A stretch of DNA of 64,000 bases from Burkholderiales bacterium Ga0077543 (GTDB lineage: Bacteria > Pseudomonadota > Gammaproteobacteria > Burkholderiales > Burkholderiaceae_C). A program made the position numbers and the translations under genes. Below the pieces are notes generated by a model, which saw nothing but the letters and a program-made list of their open reading frames with translations, was not told the DNA's origin and ran no database searches. The DNA lies in the NCBI GenBank assembly GCA_001464055.1, contig LNET01000101.1:30566-94565 (forward strand), in the 5' to 3' direction. This document shows, in pieces, positions 38,252 through 48,394 of the stretch (position 1 is its first letter; each line of letters begins with the position of its first letter).

Positions 38252-39636
38252 TCACCACCATCCTTGCATTCCTGCTGACGCTGGGGGTGCTGATCGTCAT
38301 CCACGAGTACGGGCATTACCGGGTGGCGGTGGCCTGTGGCGTGAAGGTGTTGCGCTTTTCGGTCGGCTTCGGGCAGGTGCTGTGGCGGCACCAGAAAACA
38401 CCCGAATCCACGGAGTTCGTGCTGTGCGCGCTGCCTCTGGGCGGGTACGTGCGCATGCTCGATGAGCGCGAAGGTGGCGTCCTGCCTTCCGATCTGCCAC
38501 GTGCATTCAATCGCCAGCCCTTGAGTCGCAGGGCGGCCATCGTCGCGGCCGGACCCATCGCCAACCTGGCATTGGCCGTGCTGCTCTACGCTGCTGCCCA
38601 CTGGATCGGCATGCAGGAGCCCAAGGCAGTGCTGGGCCCACCAGTGGCCGAGAGCAGGGCCGAGCGTGCCGGCCTGCAGACCGGCGACTGGGTACGTGCC
38701 TTGTCGCACGACGGTGGAGACTGGCGTGACATCGACTCGCTGACCGACCTGCGCTGGGAAGTCACGCAGGCCGCCTTGCGCCAGGGCCGTATCGACCTGC
38801 AGGTCAGCCGGCGCGACGGCACCGGAATGCGCATGGTGAAGCTGGACCTGGCCGGGCTGCCCACCCGCGAAGTGGACGCCGGCCTGATGCGCACCATCGG
38901 CCTGGGCGGCCCCTACAGCGAACCCGTGTTGGGCGAGGTCAAGGCCGACGGTCCTGCCGCGCGCGCAGGCCTGCTGCCGGGCGACCGGGTGCTCAGCGTC
39001 GACGGCCAGGCCCTGAACGACGCACAGACCCTGCGCGAGCGCATTCGCGCCGGTGTGGTTGCTGGTCAAGGCCAGGCCCAGGTTTGGTCGGTTGAGCGCG
39101 CTGGCCAGACCCTGCGCGTGACGATCACTCCGCGTGTCGTGACCGACGCCGCAGCCAACAATGGTGCTGGCGCCAGTGTCGGCCGCGTCGATGCCTTCGT
39201 GGGCCAGCCGGCCGAGATGGTGACCGTGCGCCGTGGCCCCATCGACGGCCTGGTGCTGGGCGCCACGCGTACCTGGGAAGTGTCGGCACTCACGGTGCAG
39301 ATGCTGGGGCGCATGCTCATCGGTGAAGCATCGATCAAGAACCTGAGCGGTCCCTTGACGATCGCCGACTACGCCGGGCAGTCGGTCAATCAGGGCCTGG
39401 CCTTCTACCTGGGCTTCCTCGCCCTGGTGAGTGTCAGTCTGGGCGTGTTGAACCTGCTGCCCCTGCCCATGCTCGATGGTGGTCACCTGATGTATTACAT
39501 TTTCGAAGCGGTGACCGGCCGCCCGCCGTCCGATCTCTGGCTTGCCAGATTGCAGCGTGGCGGCATCGCCGTACTGATGCTGATGATGTCGGTCGCCCTC
39601 TACAACGACGTGGCACGCCTCCTGGGCGCCAACTGA
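38248..39636 (+). CDS. rseP: RIP metalloprotease RseP
   Basis: A site-2-type intramembrane protease of 462 residues. The zinc motif HEYGH (HExxH) is at the end of the first transmembrane segment (VLIVIHEYGHY), two PDZ domains follow (around ADGPAARAGLLPGDRVLSV), and the second active-site motif is PLPMLDGGHL near the C-terminus. It cleaves anti-sigma-E and clears signal peptides. Inferred GTG start at 38248, which overlaps ispC (GTGA). It precedes bamA by 5 bases. Confidence 0.96.
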   Translation: MITTILAFLLTLGVLIVIHEYGHYRVAVACGVKVLRFSVGFGQVLWRHQKTPESTEFVLCALPLGGYVRMLDEREGGVLPSDLPRAFNRQPLSRRAAIVAAGPIANLALAVLLYAAAHWIGMQEPKAVLGPPVAESRAERAGLQTGDWVRALSHDGGDWRDIDSLTDLRWEVTQAALRQGRIDLQVSRRDGTGMRMVKLDLAGLPTREVDAGLMRTIGLGGPYSEPVLGEVKADGPAARAGLLPGDRVLSVDGQALNDAQTLRERIRAGVVAGQGQAQVWSVERAGQTLRVTITPRVVTDAAANNGAGASVGRVDAFVGQPAEMVTVRRGPIDGLVLGATRTWEVSALTVQMLGRMLIGEASIKNLSGPLTIADYAGQSVNQGLAFYLGFLALVSVSLGVLNLLPLPMLDGGHLMYYIFEAVTGRPPSDLWLARLQRGGIAVLMLMMSVALYNDVARLLGAN

Positions 39637-39641
39637 ATCCC

Positions 39642-41945
39642 ATGTTTCCTGTTTCCCCGTTCGGGCCCCTGCGCCACAGCGCGGCCCTGGTAGTCGCTGC
39701 CGCGGCCGTCTTGGCTGTCCCCGCCCAGGCTGTCGAGCCTTTCGTGCTGAAAGACATCCGCATCGAAGGCCTGCAGCGCACCGACCCCGGTACGGTGTTC
39801 GCTTCGCTGCCGTTCCGCATAGGCGACACCTACACTGACGACAAGGGCTCGACCGCCTTGCGCTCGCTGTTCGCCACCGGCCTGTTCAAGGACGTTCGCA
39901 TCGAGATCGAAGGCGACGTTGCCGTCGTCATCGTCGACGAACGCTCGATCATCGCGAGCGTCACATTCGTCGGCCTGAAGGAGTTCGACAAGGATCCGCT
40001 GTCGAAGTCGTTGCGCGATGCCGGTATTGGCGAGGGCCTGCCTTTCGACCGCGCGCTGATCGACCGAGCCGAACAAGAGATCAAGCGCCAGTACCTGAGC
40101 CGCAGCCTGTACGGTGCCGAGGTGGTGACCACCATCACGCCGATCGAGCGCAACCGCGTGAACGTCACCTTCACGATGACCGAAGGCGACGCCGCCCGGA
40201 TCCGCGACATCCGCATCACCGGCAACACGGTCTTCAACGAATCGACCCTGCTGGGCCTGTTCGAGCTCACGCCCACCGGCTGGTTCACCTGGTACAGCAA
40301 GACCGACCGCTACTCCCGCACCAAGCTCAACGCCGACCTGGAGAAACTGCGCGCGTACTATGTGAATCGTGGCTATCTCGAGTTCGCCATCGAGTCGACG
40401 CAGGTGACGATTTCGCCCGACAAGCAGACGATCTCGATCGCGGTTTCGGTGCGTGAAGGCCAGCCCTACACCGTGACCAGCGTGCGCCTGGAAGGCGACT
40501 ACCTGGGCAAGGAAGACGAGTTCCGTGCCTTCGTCGCCCTGCGTCCAGGCCAGCCCTATCGTGGCGACGCGGTGGCTGAGACCACGCGTCGCTTCACCGA
40601 CCTGTTCGGCCTGTACGGCTATGCCTTTGCCCGCATCGACCAGCGGCCCGAGATCGACCGCGCCACGGGGCAGGTGGCAGTGGTGCTCAGCGCCGAGCCG
40701 CAGCGTCGCGTCTATGTGCGTCGCATCGACGTTGCCGGCAACACCCGTACCCGCGACGAGGTCATCCGACGCGAGTTTCGCCAACTCGAATCGGCCTGGT
40801 ACGACGGCGGACTGATCAAGCTGTCGAAGGAACGGGTCGAACGCCTCGGATACTTCAAGGACATCGACGTCGAAACCAACGAGGTGCCGGGCGCGCCCGA
40901 TCAGGTCGATCTGGTCGTCAATGTCACCGAGAAGCCCACCGGCAACCTCATCGTCGGCGCCGGCTATTCGAACGCCGAGAAGTTCACCTTCACCGCGTCG
41001 ATCAAGCAGGACAACGCATTCGGTTCGGGCAACTATCTGGGCATCGAGGTCAACACCAGCCGCTTCAACCGCGCCTTGGTGTTGAGCACGGTCGACCCGT
41101 ACTGGACGGTGGATGGCATCTCGCGCGCCATCGACCTGTTCTACCGGATCAGCCGGCCGTTCAACAGCCTGGGTGACGCCTACGACCTCACCACGCCGGG
41201 TGCGGCCATTCGCTTCGGTGTGCCATTTTCCGAGTACGACACCGTGTTCTTGGGGGTGGGCTTCGAGCGCACCGAGATCGGCACCAGCGCCGGCATCCCG
41301 CTCAGTTACCTGAACTACCGCGCGCTCTTCGGCGATAAGGCCAACGCCTTCCCGCTGACACTGGGCTGGGCACGCGACGCGCGCGACAGCGTGCTCACGC
41401 CTTCGGCCGGCCGTTACCAGCGAGTGAACCTGGAAGCCAGCCTGTTCGGTGATGTGCGCTACACCCGCACCAACCTGCAGTACCAGGAGTTCTGGGGCTT
41501 GCCCTACAGGATGTCGCTGGGCGTGAACGCCGAGATCGGTTTCGGCAAGGGTCTGGGGGGCAACCCCTTCCCGGTGTTCAAGAATTTCTACGGCGGCGGC
41601 CTGGGTACCGTGCGTGGCTTCGAGCAGGGTTCGCTGGGGGTGGTCGACCCTACTGGGGCCTACATCGGCGGCGCCAAGCGCTTCAACCTCAACACTTCGC
41701 TTTACTTCCCGGTGCCGGGTACTGGGAACGACCGCTCGCTGCGTGTGTTCGCCTTCATCGACACCGGCAACGTCTGGCGCGAAGACGAAAAGGTCACGAG
41801 CGATTCGCTTCGCTCGTCGGTGGGTCTGGGTCTCAGCTGGATTTCCCCAGTCGGGCCCCTGCAACTGAGCTACGGCAAGCCTGTGCAATTCCTGCGCAAC
41901 GATAGAATCCAGCGATTCCAATTCCAGATCGGGACTGCGTTCTGA
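39642..41945 (+). CDS. bamA: Outer membrane protein assembly factor BamA
   Basis: The 767-residue core of the BAM complex. The signal peptide ends VPAQA before VEPF, five POTRA domains follow (first IRIEGLQRTDPGTVFASL), and the C-terminal 16-strand barrel contains the L6 motif TVRGFEQGSLG and ends FQIGTAF with the terminal aromatic OMP signature. It inserts beta-barrel proteins into the outer membrane; bamD (5 kb) and bamB (17 kb) are in the same window. Its stop overlaps the skp start. Confidence 0.98.
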   Translation: MFPVSPFGPLRHSAALVVAAAAVLAVPAQAVEPFVLKDIRIEGLQRTDPGTVFASLPFRIGDTYTDDKGSTALRSLFATGLFKDVRIEIEGDVAVVIVDERSIIASVTFVGLKEFDKDPLSKSLRDAGIGEGLPFDRALIDRAEQEIKRQYLSRSLYGAEVVTTITPIERNRVNVTFTMTEGDAARIRDIRITGNTVFNESTLLGLFELTPTGWFTWYSKTDRYSRTKLNADLEKLRAYYVNRGYLEFAIESTQVTISPDKQTISIAVSVREGQPYTVTSVRLEGDYLGKEDEFRAFVALRPGQPYRGDAVAETTRRFTDLFGLYGYAFARIDQRPEIDRATGQVAVVLSAEPQRRVYVRRIDVAGNTRTRDEVIRREFRQLESAWYDGGLIKLSKERVERLGYFKDIDVETNEVPGAPDQVDLVVNVTEKPTGNLIVGAGYSNAEKFTFTASIKQDNAFGSGNYLGIEVNTSRFNRALVLSTVDPYWTVDGISRAIDLFYRISRPFNSLGDAYDLTTPGAAIRFGVPFSEYDTVFLGVGFERTEIGTSAGIPLSYLNYRALFGDKANAFPLTLGWARDARDSVLTPSAGRYQRVNLEASLFGDVRYTRTNLQYQEFWGLPYRMSLGVNAEIGFGKGLGGNPFPVFKNFYGGGLGTVRGFEQGSLGVVDPTGAYIGGAKRFNLNTSLYFPVPGTGNDRSLRVFAFIDTGNVWREDEKVTSDSLRSSVGLGLSWISPVGPLQLSYGKPVQFLRNDRIQRFQFQIGTAF

Positions 41946-42469
41946 TGAAGACCTCTGCCATTCGTTGGCTGGCCGCTGCCGCGGTGCTGATCGCTAGCAC
42001 CGGGTCCGTGTTGGCCCAGGAACTGAAGATCGGCTACGTGAACAGCGAGCGGGTGCTGCGCGAGGCCATACCGGCCAAGGCGGCCCAGACCAAGCTGGAG
42101 GCCGAATTCGGCAAGCGCGAGAAAGAGCTGACAGAACTTGCTCAGCGCCTGAAGGCCGCTGCCGACAAGCTCGAAAAAGACGGCCCGACCCTGGCCCCCA
42201 GCGAGCAGCAGCGACGCCAGCGCGAACTGGTCGAGCAGGACCGCGACATTCAGCGCAAGCGCCGCGAGTTCCAGGAAGACCTGAATCAGCGCCGCAACGA
42301 GGAACTGGCCGCGGTCGTCGAGCGCGCCAACCGCGTCATCAAGCAGATCTTCGACAGCGAGAAGTACGACGTGATCCTGCAGGAAGTGGTGTTCGCCAGC
42401 AGCAAGGTCGACATCACCGACAAGGTCATCCGCGGCCTGAACACGCCTGCCGCCCCAGGCGCCAAGTAA
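41945..42469 (+). CDS. skp: Periplasmic chaperone Skp (OmpH)
   Basis: A 174-residue protein with a Sec signal peptide ending STGSVLAQ, then LKIGYVNSERVLREAIPAKA and a long charged coiled coil (residues about 55-140), the jellyfish-like tentacles of Skp. It captures unfolded OMPs for BAM. It overlaps bamA by one base (TGATG) and precedes lpxD, as usual. Confidence 0.95.
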   Translation: MKTSAIRWLAAAAVLIASTGSVLAQELKIGYVNSERVLREAIPAKAAQTKLEAEFGKREKELTELAQRLKAAADKLEKDGPTLAPSEQQRRQRELVEQDRDIQRKRREFQEDLNQRRNEELAAVVERANRVIKQIFDSEKYDVILQEVVFASSKVDITDKVIRGLNTPAAPGAK

Positions 42470-42478
42470 GCGACGGCG

Positions 42479-43522
42479 GTGCCTGCAGCCGGCGCCACCG
42501 TGCAGGCCAGCCTGGGTGAGTTGGCCACGGTGCTTTCGGGCACCCTGATCGGCGATGCCGACATTGTCGTTACGCGCATTGCGCCGCTGGAGACGGCCGA
42601 CGCTGCGACGATCTCTTTCCTGGCCAACCCGCGCTATGCCTCGCAGCTGGCAACGACAGCGGCCGCCTGCGTCATCGTCGGCGAAGCGCAGAGCGAAGCC
42701 GCGGCCGCGCGCGGAAGCTGCATCGTCTGCGCCGACCCCTACCTGGCGTTCGCCCGGCTGACGCAGTGGTGGGCGGCGCGCAAGCGCCAGCGGCCGCCAG
42801 CCGGTGTGCACCCCAGCGCCGTGGTCGAGCCGGGGGCCCGTATCCACGCCAGCGCGAGCATCGGCGCCTTGGCCTATGTGGGCGCTGGTGCCCACATCGA
42901 TGCTGACGCCGTGCTTGGCGCGTTGGCCCATGTCGGTGCCGATGCCTGCGTCGGCGCCGGTACCCGCCTGGCGCCCCGTGCGAACTTGGGGGAAGGCTGC
43001 CGCATTGGCGCGCGCGGCATCGTGCACGGCGGCGTGGTCATCGGCGCCGACGGCTTCGGCTTTGCCCCCGTTCAGGGTCGCTGGGAGAAGATCGAGCAAC
43101 TCGGTTCGGTTCAGATCGGCGACGACGTGGAGATCGGTGCCAACACCTGCATCGACCGCGGCGCGCTCGACGACACCATCCTGGAAGACGGCGTCAAGCT
43201 CGACAACCTGGTGCAAATCGGCCACAACGTGCGGGTCGGTGCCCACAGCGCCTTTGCAGGCTGCGTCGGCGTGGCCGGCAGCGCGCGCATCGGGCGCCAC
43301 TGCACCGCCGGGGGCGGCGCCATCATCCTGGGCCACCTGGAGATCGTCGACCACGTGCACATCAGCGCGGCCACGGTGGTCACGCGGTCCATTCACAAAC
43401 CGGGTCAGTACAGCGGCCTGTTCCCGTTCGATGACAATGCGTCCTGGGAAAAGAACGCGGCCACGCTGCGCAACCTGCATGCGATGCGCGAACGTCTGCG
43501 CGCGCTCGAGAAGAAGGTCTGA
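42479..43522 (+). CDS. lpxD: UDP-3-O-(3-hydroxyacyl)glucosamine N-acyltransferase LpxD
   Basis: A 347-residue acyltransferase. The N-terminal uridine-binding domain ([13 protein letters not shown]) is followed by many left-handed beta-helix hexapeptides (for example [20 protein letters not shown]) and the catalytic region [21 protein letters not shown]. It adds the second 3-hydroxyacyl chain in lipid A synthesis. GTG start 42479, ten bases after skp. Confidence 0.96.
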   Translation: MPAAGATVQASLGELATVLSGTLIGDADIVVTRIAPLETADAATISFLANPRYASQLATTAAACVIVGEAQSEAAAARGSCIVCADPYLAFARLTQWWAARKRQRPPAGVHPSAVVEPGARIHASASIGALAYVGAGAHIDADAVLGALAHVGADACVGAGTRLAPRANLGEGCRIGARGIVHGGVVIGADGFGFAPVQGRWEKIEQLGSVQIGDDVEIGANTCIDRGALDDTILEDGVKLDNLVQIGHNVRVGAHSAFAGCVGVAGSARIGRHCTAGGGAIILGHLEIVDHVHISAATVVTRSIHKPGQYSGLFPFDDNASWEKNAATLRNLHAMRERLRALEKKV

Positions 43523-43534
43523 AGGGCCTGGGAC

Positions 43535-43975
43535 ATGATGGACATTCAACGCATCCTGCAGAAGCTTCCGCACCGCTACCCGTTTCTGCTGGTCGATCGC
43601 GTGCTCGAGATCGAGAAGGGCGTGCGCATCAAGGCGCTGAAGAACGTCACCTACAACGAGCCTTTTTTCAGCGGCCACTTTCCGGCCCGCCCGGTCATGC
43701 CTGGCGTGCTGATGCTCGAGGCGCTGGCGCAGGCCGCTGCGCTGCTTTCCTTCGAGTCGGCAGACGCCGAACCCGACGACCAGACCGTGGTGTACTTCGC
43801 GGGCATCGATGGCTGCCGCTTCAAGCGCCCGGTGGGCCCTGGCGACCAGCTCATCCTGGAAGCGGCCATCGACCGAGTGAAGGCTGGCATCTACAAGTAC
43901 AAGACCCGGGCCACGGTGGATGGCCAGCTGGCCGTCGAGGCCGACATGATGTGCACGATGCGCCGCGTGGCCTGA
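43535..43975 (+). CDS. fabZ: 3-hydroxyacyl-ACP dehydratase FabZ
   Basis: A 146-residue hot-dog-fold dehydratase with [13 protein letters not shown] and the active-site His in [22 protein letters not shown]. It dehydrates 3-hydroxyacyl-ACP in fatty acid elongation and competes with LpxA for 3-hydroxymyristoyl-ACP. The ATG pair at 43535 (two in-frame Met) follows lpxD by 12 bases. lpxA follows, as in most proteobacteria. Confidence 0.97.
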   Translation: MMDIQRILQKLPHRYPFLLVDRVLEIEKGVRIKALKNVTYNEPFFSGHFPARPVMPGVLMLEALAQAAALLSFESADAEPDDQTVVYFAGIDGCRFKRPVGPGDQLILEAAIDRVKAGIYKYKTRATVDGQLAVEADMMCTMRRVA

Positions 43976-43980
43976 AGACC

Positions 43981-44775
43981 ATGCCGCGCATCCACCCCAG
44001 CGCGCTGGTGGACAGCGCTGCCGAACTGGCCGACGACGTCACGGTCGGTCCTTTCAGCATCATCGGAGCCGGCGTACGCGTCGGGCCTGGCAGCAGCATC
44101 GGATCCCACTGCACCATCGACGGCCCCACCCTCATCGGCAGCGGCAATCGGATCCACGACCACGTGGCCCTGGGCTGCGTGCCGCAGGACATGAAGTACC
44201 GCGACGAGCCGACCGAACTGCACATCGGCGACCGCAACACCATATTCCAGTTTTGCACCTTCAGCCGCGGTACTGCGCAGGACGGCGGCATCACGCGGGT
44301 GGGTCACGACAACTGGGTCATGGCCTACGTGCACGTCGCCCACGACGTCCAGGTCGGTAACCACACCATCCTGGCCAACAACGCCACACTGGCCGGCCAC
44401 GTGCATGTGGGCGACTGGGTCATCGTCGGCGGGCTCACAGGGGTGCATCAGTTCTGCAAGATCGGTGCGCACGCGATGACCGGTTTCCAGAGCCATGTCT
44501 CGCAAGACGTGCCGCCCTTCATGATGGTGTCGGGCAACCCGTTAGGGGTGCACGGCTTCAACATCGAAGGCTTGCGCCGCCGCGGGTTCTCACGCGAGCG
44601 CATTGCCCAGGTCAAGCAGATGCACCGGTTGCTTTACCGCGACGGGCTGACGCTGGCCCAGGCCAAGGAAGCCATCGCAGCGCTGAAGGGTCGGATCGCC
44701 GACACCGCGGCCGACGCCGACGTGCAGGGGCTGCTCGACTTCATCGCCAACTCGAATCGCGGCATCGCACGCTAG
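43981..44775 (+). CDS. lpxA: UDP-N-acetylglucosamine O-acyltransferase LpxA
   Basis: A 264-residue left-handed beta-helix acyltransferase starting [18 protein letters not shown]. The catalytic histidine is in [14 protein letters not shown] and the C-terminal helical domain is [12 protein letters not shown]. It performs the first step of lipid A synthesis. ATG 43981, five bases after fabZ; the in-frame start at 43951 lies inside fabZ. Confidence 0.97.
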   Translation: MPRIHPSALVDSAAELADDVTVGPFSIIGAGVRVGPGSSIGSHCTIDGPTLIGSGNRIHDHVALGCVPQDMKYRDEPTELHIGDRNTIFQFCTFSRGTAQDGGITRVGHDNWVMAYVHVAHDVQVGNHTILANNATLAGHVHVGDWVIVGGLTGVHQFCKIGAHAMTGFQSHVSQDVPPFMMVSGNPLGVHGFNIEGLRRRGFSRERIAQVKQMHRLLYRDGLTLAQAKEAIAALKGRIADTAADADVQGLLDFIANSNRGIAR

Positions 44776-44793
44776 TCCGAAGCATCGCCCAAC

Positions 44794-45924
44794 ATGCAAC
44801 TGGCCCTGGTCGCTGGCGAAACCTCTGGCGACCTGCTCGCGGGTCTGCTGTTGGGCGGCCTGCGCCAGCGCTGGCCGGCACTGCAGACCGCTGGCATCGG
44901 TGGTCCGCGCATGGCGGCGCAGGGGTTCACGGCCTGGTGGCCTCATGACAAGCTTGCAGTGCGCGGCTATGTCGAAGTGCTGCGGCACTACCGTGAGATC
45001 AAGGGCATTCGCGACGCGCTCGCCATGCGCCTGCTGCGGGAACCGCCCCGGGCCTTCATCGGCGTCGATGCCCCCGACTTCAATCTGGGTCTGGAAAGGC
45101 GACTGAAGGCCGCCGGCATCAAGACCATCCATTTCGTCTGCCCCTCCATCTGGGCCTGGCGCGGGGGGCGCGCGCGGCGCATGGCCGAGAGCTGCGACCA
45201 CGTGCTGTGCCTGTTTCCTTTCGAACCCGAACTGCTGCACAGCCATGGGGTTTCCGCAAGCTATGTCGGACACCCGCTGGCCGATGCCATCCCGCTGGTG
45301 CCACCCCGGGCCGCGGCGCGGAGTGCGCTCGGGCTGGCCGAGGACGACCTGGTGCTGGCCGTGCTGCCCGGCAGCCGTCGCAGCGAAATCCAGTACATCG
45401 CCCCCGTCTTCCTCCAGACGCTGGCGCGCCTGGCACGCCAGCGGCCGGCCCTGCGCTTCGTACTGCCGGTGGTCACCGGCCTGCGCGAGCTGCTGGCACC
45501 GCTGGCCGTCGCCCACGCCCCGGGTGTGCAGTTGCAATGGCTGGACGGACAAAGCCACGCCGCCTTGGCAGCTTGCGACGCCACGCTCATTGCCAGCGGC
45601 ACGGCCACGCTGGAAGCGGCCCTGTTCAAGCGGCCCATGGTCATCGCCTACCGCATGCAGGCGCTCAGCTGGCAACTGATGAAGCGCATGCGTTACCAGC
45701 CCTGGGTCGGCCTGCCGAACATCCTGTGCCGTGATTTCGTCGTGCCCGAACTCATCCAGGACGACTGCACACCTGAAGCCCTGGCCCATGCCACGCTGCA
45801 GGCCCTGGACGACACCGCAAATGCCGGCCGGGTTGCCCGCCGCTTCGATGAACTGCACCTGATGCTGCGGCGCGACACCGCCCGCTGCGCCACCGATGCC
45901 ATCGCGCAAGTCCTCGAAGGCTAG
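44794..45924 (+). CDS. lpxB: Lipid-A-disaccharide synthase LpxB
   Basis: A 376-residue GT-B glycosyltransferase: N-terminal [55 protein letters not shown] and GTATLEAAL are all diagnostic. It joins UDP-diacylglucosamine and lipid X to give the lipid A disaccharide. It overlaps rnhB by 29 bases. Confidence 0.97.
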   Translation: MQLALVAGETSGDLLAGLLLGGLRQRWPALQTAGIGGPRMAAQGFTAWWPHDKLAVRGYVEVLRHYREIKGIRDALAMRLLREPPRAFIGVDAPDFNLGLERRLKAAGIKTIHFVCPSIWAWRGGRARRMAESCDHVLCLFPFEPELLHSHGVSASYVGHPLADAIPLVPPRAAARSALGLAEDDLVLAVLPGSRRSEIQYIAPVFLQTLARLARQRPALRFVLPVVTGLRELLAPLAVAHAPGVQLQWLDGQSHAALAACDATLIASGTATLEAALFKRPMVIAYRMQALSWQLMKRMRYQPWVGLPNILCRDFVVPELIQDDCTPEALAHATLQALDDTANAGRVARRFDELHLMLRRDTARCATDAIAQVLEG

Positions 45925-46570
45925 CCAGCTGCTGCTGGACTGGCCCGAACTGCCGCGCACACGCGGCGCGCTGCCGCGTGCACGGGTGCGGCGTCCTGCA
46001 GCGCTGGTGGCCGGTGTGGACGAAGCGGGCCGCGGCCCGCTGGCAGGCCCGGTGGTGGCGGCGGCGGTCATCCTGGACGAGCTCCAGCCCATTCGTGGCC
46101 TGGCGGATTCGAAGCTGCTGACGGCAGCGCGGCGCGAACTGCTGTACGCCGAGATCTGCGCGAAAGCACTGTGTGTGTGCATTGCCGAGGCCAGCGTCGA
46201 GGAAATCGACCGGCTCAACATCCTGCAGGCCACGCTGCTGGCCATGCAGCGCGCCGTCGGCGGGCTGCGACTGGCCCCGTTGCGTGTGCAGGTCGACGGC
46301 AACCGCCTGCCGGTGCTGCCGATGCCGGCCGAGGCCATCGTCAAGGGCGACAGCAAGGTGGCGTCGATCGCGGCGGCATCCATCCTGGCCAAGGTGCATC
46401 GCGACCGGCTCTGCGCCAGCCTGCACGCGCAGTTTCCCGACTATGGTTTTGCCAGCCACAAGGGCTATCCCACGCCCGAGCATCTGGCGGCCCTGCGCCG
46501 GCTGGGGCCGTGTGGCGCGCACCGCCTGAGCTTCGGGCCGGTGCGTGAAGCGCAACAGGCGGGGCCATGA
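45896..46570 (+). CDS. rnhB: Ribonuclease HII
   Basis: A 224-residue RNase H2 with [17 protein letters not shown] (the first catalytic Asp-Glu pair) and, further on, [30 protein letters not shown]. It removes ribonucleotides from DNA. ATG 45896 lies inside the lpxB end. The C-terminal end overlaps the next gene (ATGA). Confidence 0.96.
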   Translation: MPSRKSSKASQLLLDWPELPRTRGALPRARVRRPAALVAGVDEAGRGPLAGPVVAAAVILDELQPIRGLADSKLLTAARRELLYAEICAKALCVCIAEASVEEIDRLNILQATLLAMQRAVGGLRLAPLRVQVDGNRLPVLPMPAEAIVKGDSKVASIAAASILAKVHRDRLCASLHAQFPDYGFASHKGYPTPEHLAALRRLGPCGAHRLSFGPVREAQQAGP

Positions 46571-47358
46571 GCGAACGCGATGTGACGCCCCGGGTACAGG
46601 CCATCAGTTCGCGGGACAACCCGCTGCTGCGGCAGCTGCGCCGGCTGGTGCAGGATGGCGGCCACTACCGGCGAGCCGGTGCCCTGTGGCTCGAGGGCGA
46701 CCACCTCTGCGGCGCGCTGCGCCTGCGCGGCCTGCCTGCGCGGCAGGCGGTGCTGACCGAAGAGGCCTGGGCCCAGCCGAGCTTGCGCGACCTGGCCAGC
46801 TGGGCGCCACAGGTGGCCGTGCTGCCTGCCGCGCTGCTGGCCGGCATCAGCGGCCTGGCGTCGCCGGCGGCCATCGGGTTCCTCATCGACACGCCGCCCG
46901 CACCCGCGCTGCAACCGCTGGCCGCCAGCCTCGTGCTCGACCGCGTCCAGGACCCGGGCAACGTCGGCAGCATTCTCCGAAGCGCGGCGGCGTTCGGCGT
47001 GCGCCAGGTGTTGGCACTGCAAGGGACGGCCGCGCTGTGGTCGCCCAAGGTGTTGCGCGCGGGCATGGGCGCACACTTCGGGCTGGAGCTTCATGAAGGT
47101 CTGGCGGTGAGCGCACTGGATGCGCTGACCGTGCCCTGGGTGGCCACCAGCTCGCACGCCCGCACTGCGCTGCCGCTGGCTGAACTGCCCACGCCCTGCG
47201 CCTGGGTGCTGGGGCATGAAGGGCAGGGTGTTTCTGCTGAACTGCTGGCGCGCTGCGCGCTGCAGGTTCGAATCCCGCAGCCCGGGGGCGAAGAATCGCT
47301 GAACGTCGCTGCGGCCGCCGCGGTCTGCCTGTACGAAAGTGCCCGGCGCAGGCGATAA
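46567..47358 (+). CDS. TrmH/SpoU family RNA methyltransferase
   Basis: A 263-residue SPOUT methyltransferase. The three family motifs are [16 protein letters not shown] (motif 1), [10 protein letters not shown] (motif 2) and [18 protein letters not shown] (motif 3). It methylates a 2'-hydroxyl in rRNA or tRNA; the exact target cannot be inferred. It overlaps rnhB by four bases (ATGA) and is convergent with ppsR. Confidence 0.9.
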   Translation: MSERDVTPRVQAISSRDNPLLRQLRRLVQDGGHYRRAGALWLEGDHLCGALRLRGLPARQAVLTEEAWAQPSLRDLASWAPQVAVLPAALLAGISGLASPAAIGFLIDTPPAPALQPLAASLVLDRVQDPGNVGSILRSAAAFGVRQVLALQGTAALWSPKVLRAGMGAHFGLELHEGLAVSALDALTVPWVATSSHARTALPLAELPTPCAWVLGHEGQGVSAELLARCALQVRIPQPGGEESLNVAAAAAVCLYESARRRR

Positions 47359-47367
47359 CTCGACGTT

Positions 47368-48192
47368 TCAATAGATCAGCCGGTCAGGCCGCAGGTCGCG
47401 CAGGATCGTGGTGGCGATCTCCTCGATCGACTTGTGCGTGGACGACAGCCAGGCGATGCCTTCGCGGCGCATCATCGCTTCGGCCTCGTTCACCTCGTAG
47501 CGGCAATTGGCCAAGGCGGCGTACTTGCTGTCGGGCCGGCGCTCATGGCGGATCTGCGACAGGCGTTCGGGGTCGATCGTCAGTCCGAAACACTTGCGCT
47601 TGAAAGGCTGCAGCGGCTTGGGCAGGTGACCGCGGTCGAAGTCCTCGGGGATGAGCGGGTAGTTCGCGGCCTTGATGCCGTGCTGCATGGCCAGGTAAAG
47701 ACTGGTCGGCGTCTTGCCGCTGCGGCTGACGCCCAGCAACACCACGTCGGCGACGTCCAGGTTGCGCGCGCTCTGGCCGTCGTCGTGCGCCAGGCTGAAG
47801 TTGATGGCCTCGATGCGATTGTTGTATTCGGCGCTCTCGCTGGCGTCCGAAAAACGCCCGACGCGGTGATTGCTCTTCACCCCGAGTTCGACCTCGAGCG
47901 GTTCGACGAAGGTGCGGAACATGTCCAGTACCAGGCCCTTGCATCCAGGGCCGGTGACGATGCTGCGCACCTCGTCGTCGATCAGGGTGATGAACACGAT
48001 GCTGCGCTTGCGTTCGGCCTCGGTCACGCGGTTGATCTCGTCGACCACGGCCAGCGCCTTGTCGACGGTGTCGATGAAGGGCCTGCGCACGTGGCGAGGC
48101 TTCGTCGGAAACTGGTTGAGGATGGAATTGCCGAAGGTTTCGGCCGTGATGCCGGTGCCGTCGGACACAAAGAACACGGTCCTGTCGGTCAT
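47368..48192 (-). CDS. ppsR: Phosphoenolpyruvate synthase regulatory protein PpsR (kinase/pyrophosphorylase)
   Basis: A 274-residue DUF299 bifunctional enzyme: N-terminal VFFVSDGTGITAETFGNS, and the P-loop-like LLGVSRSGKTPTSLYLAM. It phosphorylates a threonine of PEP synthase using ADP and removes it by phosphorolysis, switching ppsA off and on. It diverges from ppsA across about 200 bases, the standard arrangement. The gene itself appears intact even though ppsA is broken here. Confidence 0.95.
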   Translation of the reverse strand: MTDRTVFFVSDGTGITAETFGNSILNQFPTKPRHVRRPFIDTVDKALAVVDEINRVTEAERKRSIVFITLIDDEVRSIVTGPGCKGLVLDMFRTFVEPLEVELGVKSNHRVGRFSDASESAEYNNRIEAINFSLAHDDGQSARNLDVADVVLLGVSRSGKTPTSLYLAMQHGIKAANYPLIPEDFDRGHLPKPLQPFKRKCFGLTIDPERLSQIRHERRPDSKYAALANCRYEVNEAEAMMRREGIAWLSSTHKSIEEIATTILRDLRPDRLIY

Positions 48193-48221
48193 GTAGCCTG
48201 CCTCGCACGGGGAAGAATAGG

Positions 48222-48259
48222 TTCATCATAAGGACGAAGTCCGTAGAATGCGTCGGACT
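48222..48259 (+). promoter_or_regulatory. Candidate ppsA promoter with inverted repeat
   Basis: TTCATC (48222-48227) and TAGAAT (48244-48249) are spaced 16 bases apart and could be a sigma-70 promoter reading towards ppsA. An inverted repeat AGTCCG (48238-48243) ... CGGACT (48254-48259) with a 10-base spacer embraces the TAGAAT and could be an operator. It lies about 140-170 bases before the ppsA start. Consensus match only. Confidence 0.35.
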
Positions 48260-48394
48260 ATTCCGCCACGCGTGCCCTGAGATGACCTTCCTCGGCCACC
48301 TGATTCGACCCGCCAGCGCTGCCCCCAGTGGGAAGGTGCGCGGCCCGGTCGCGACAGCGGAAGCACCAGTTTCCTCACATCACGGAGCTTTCCC

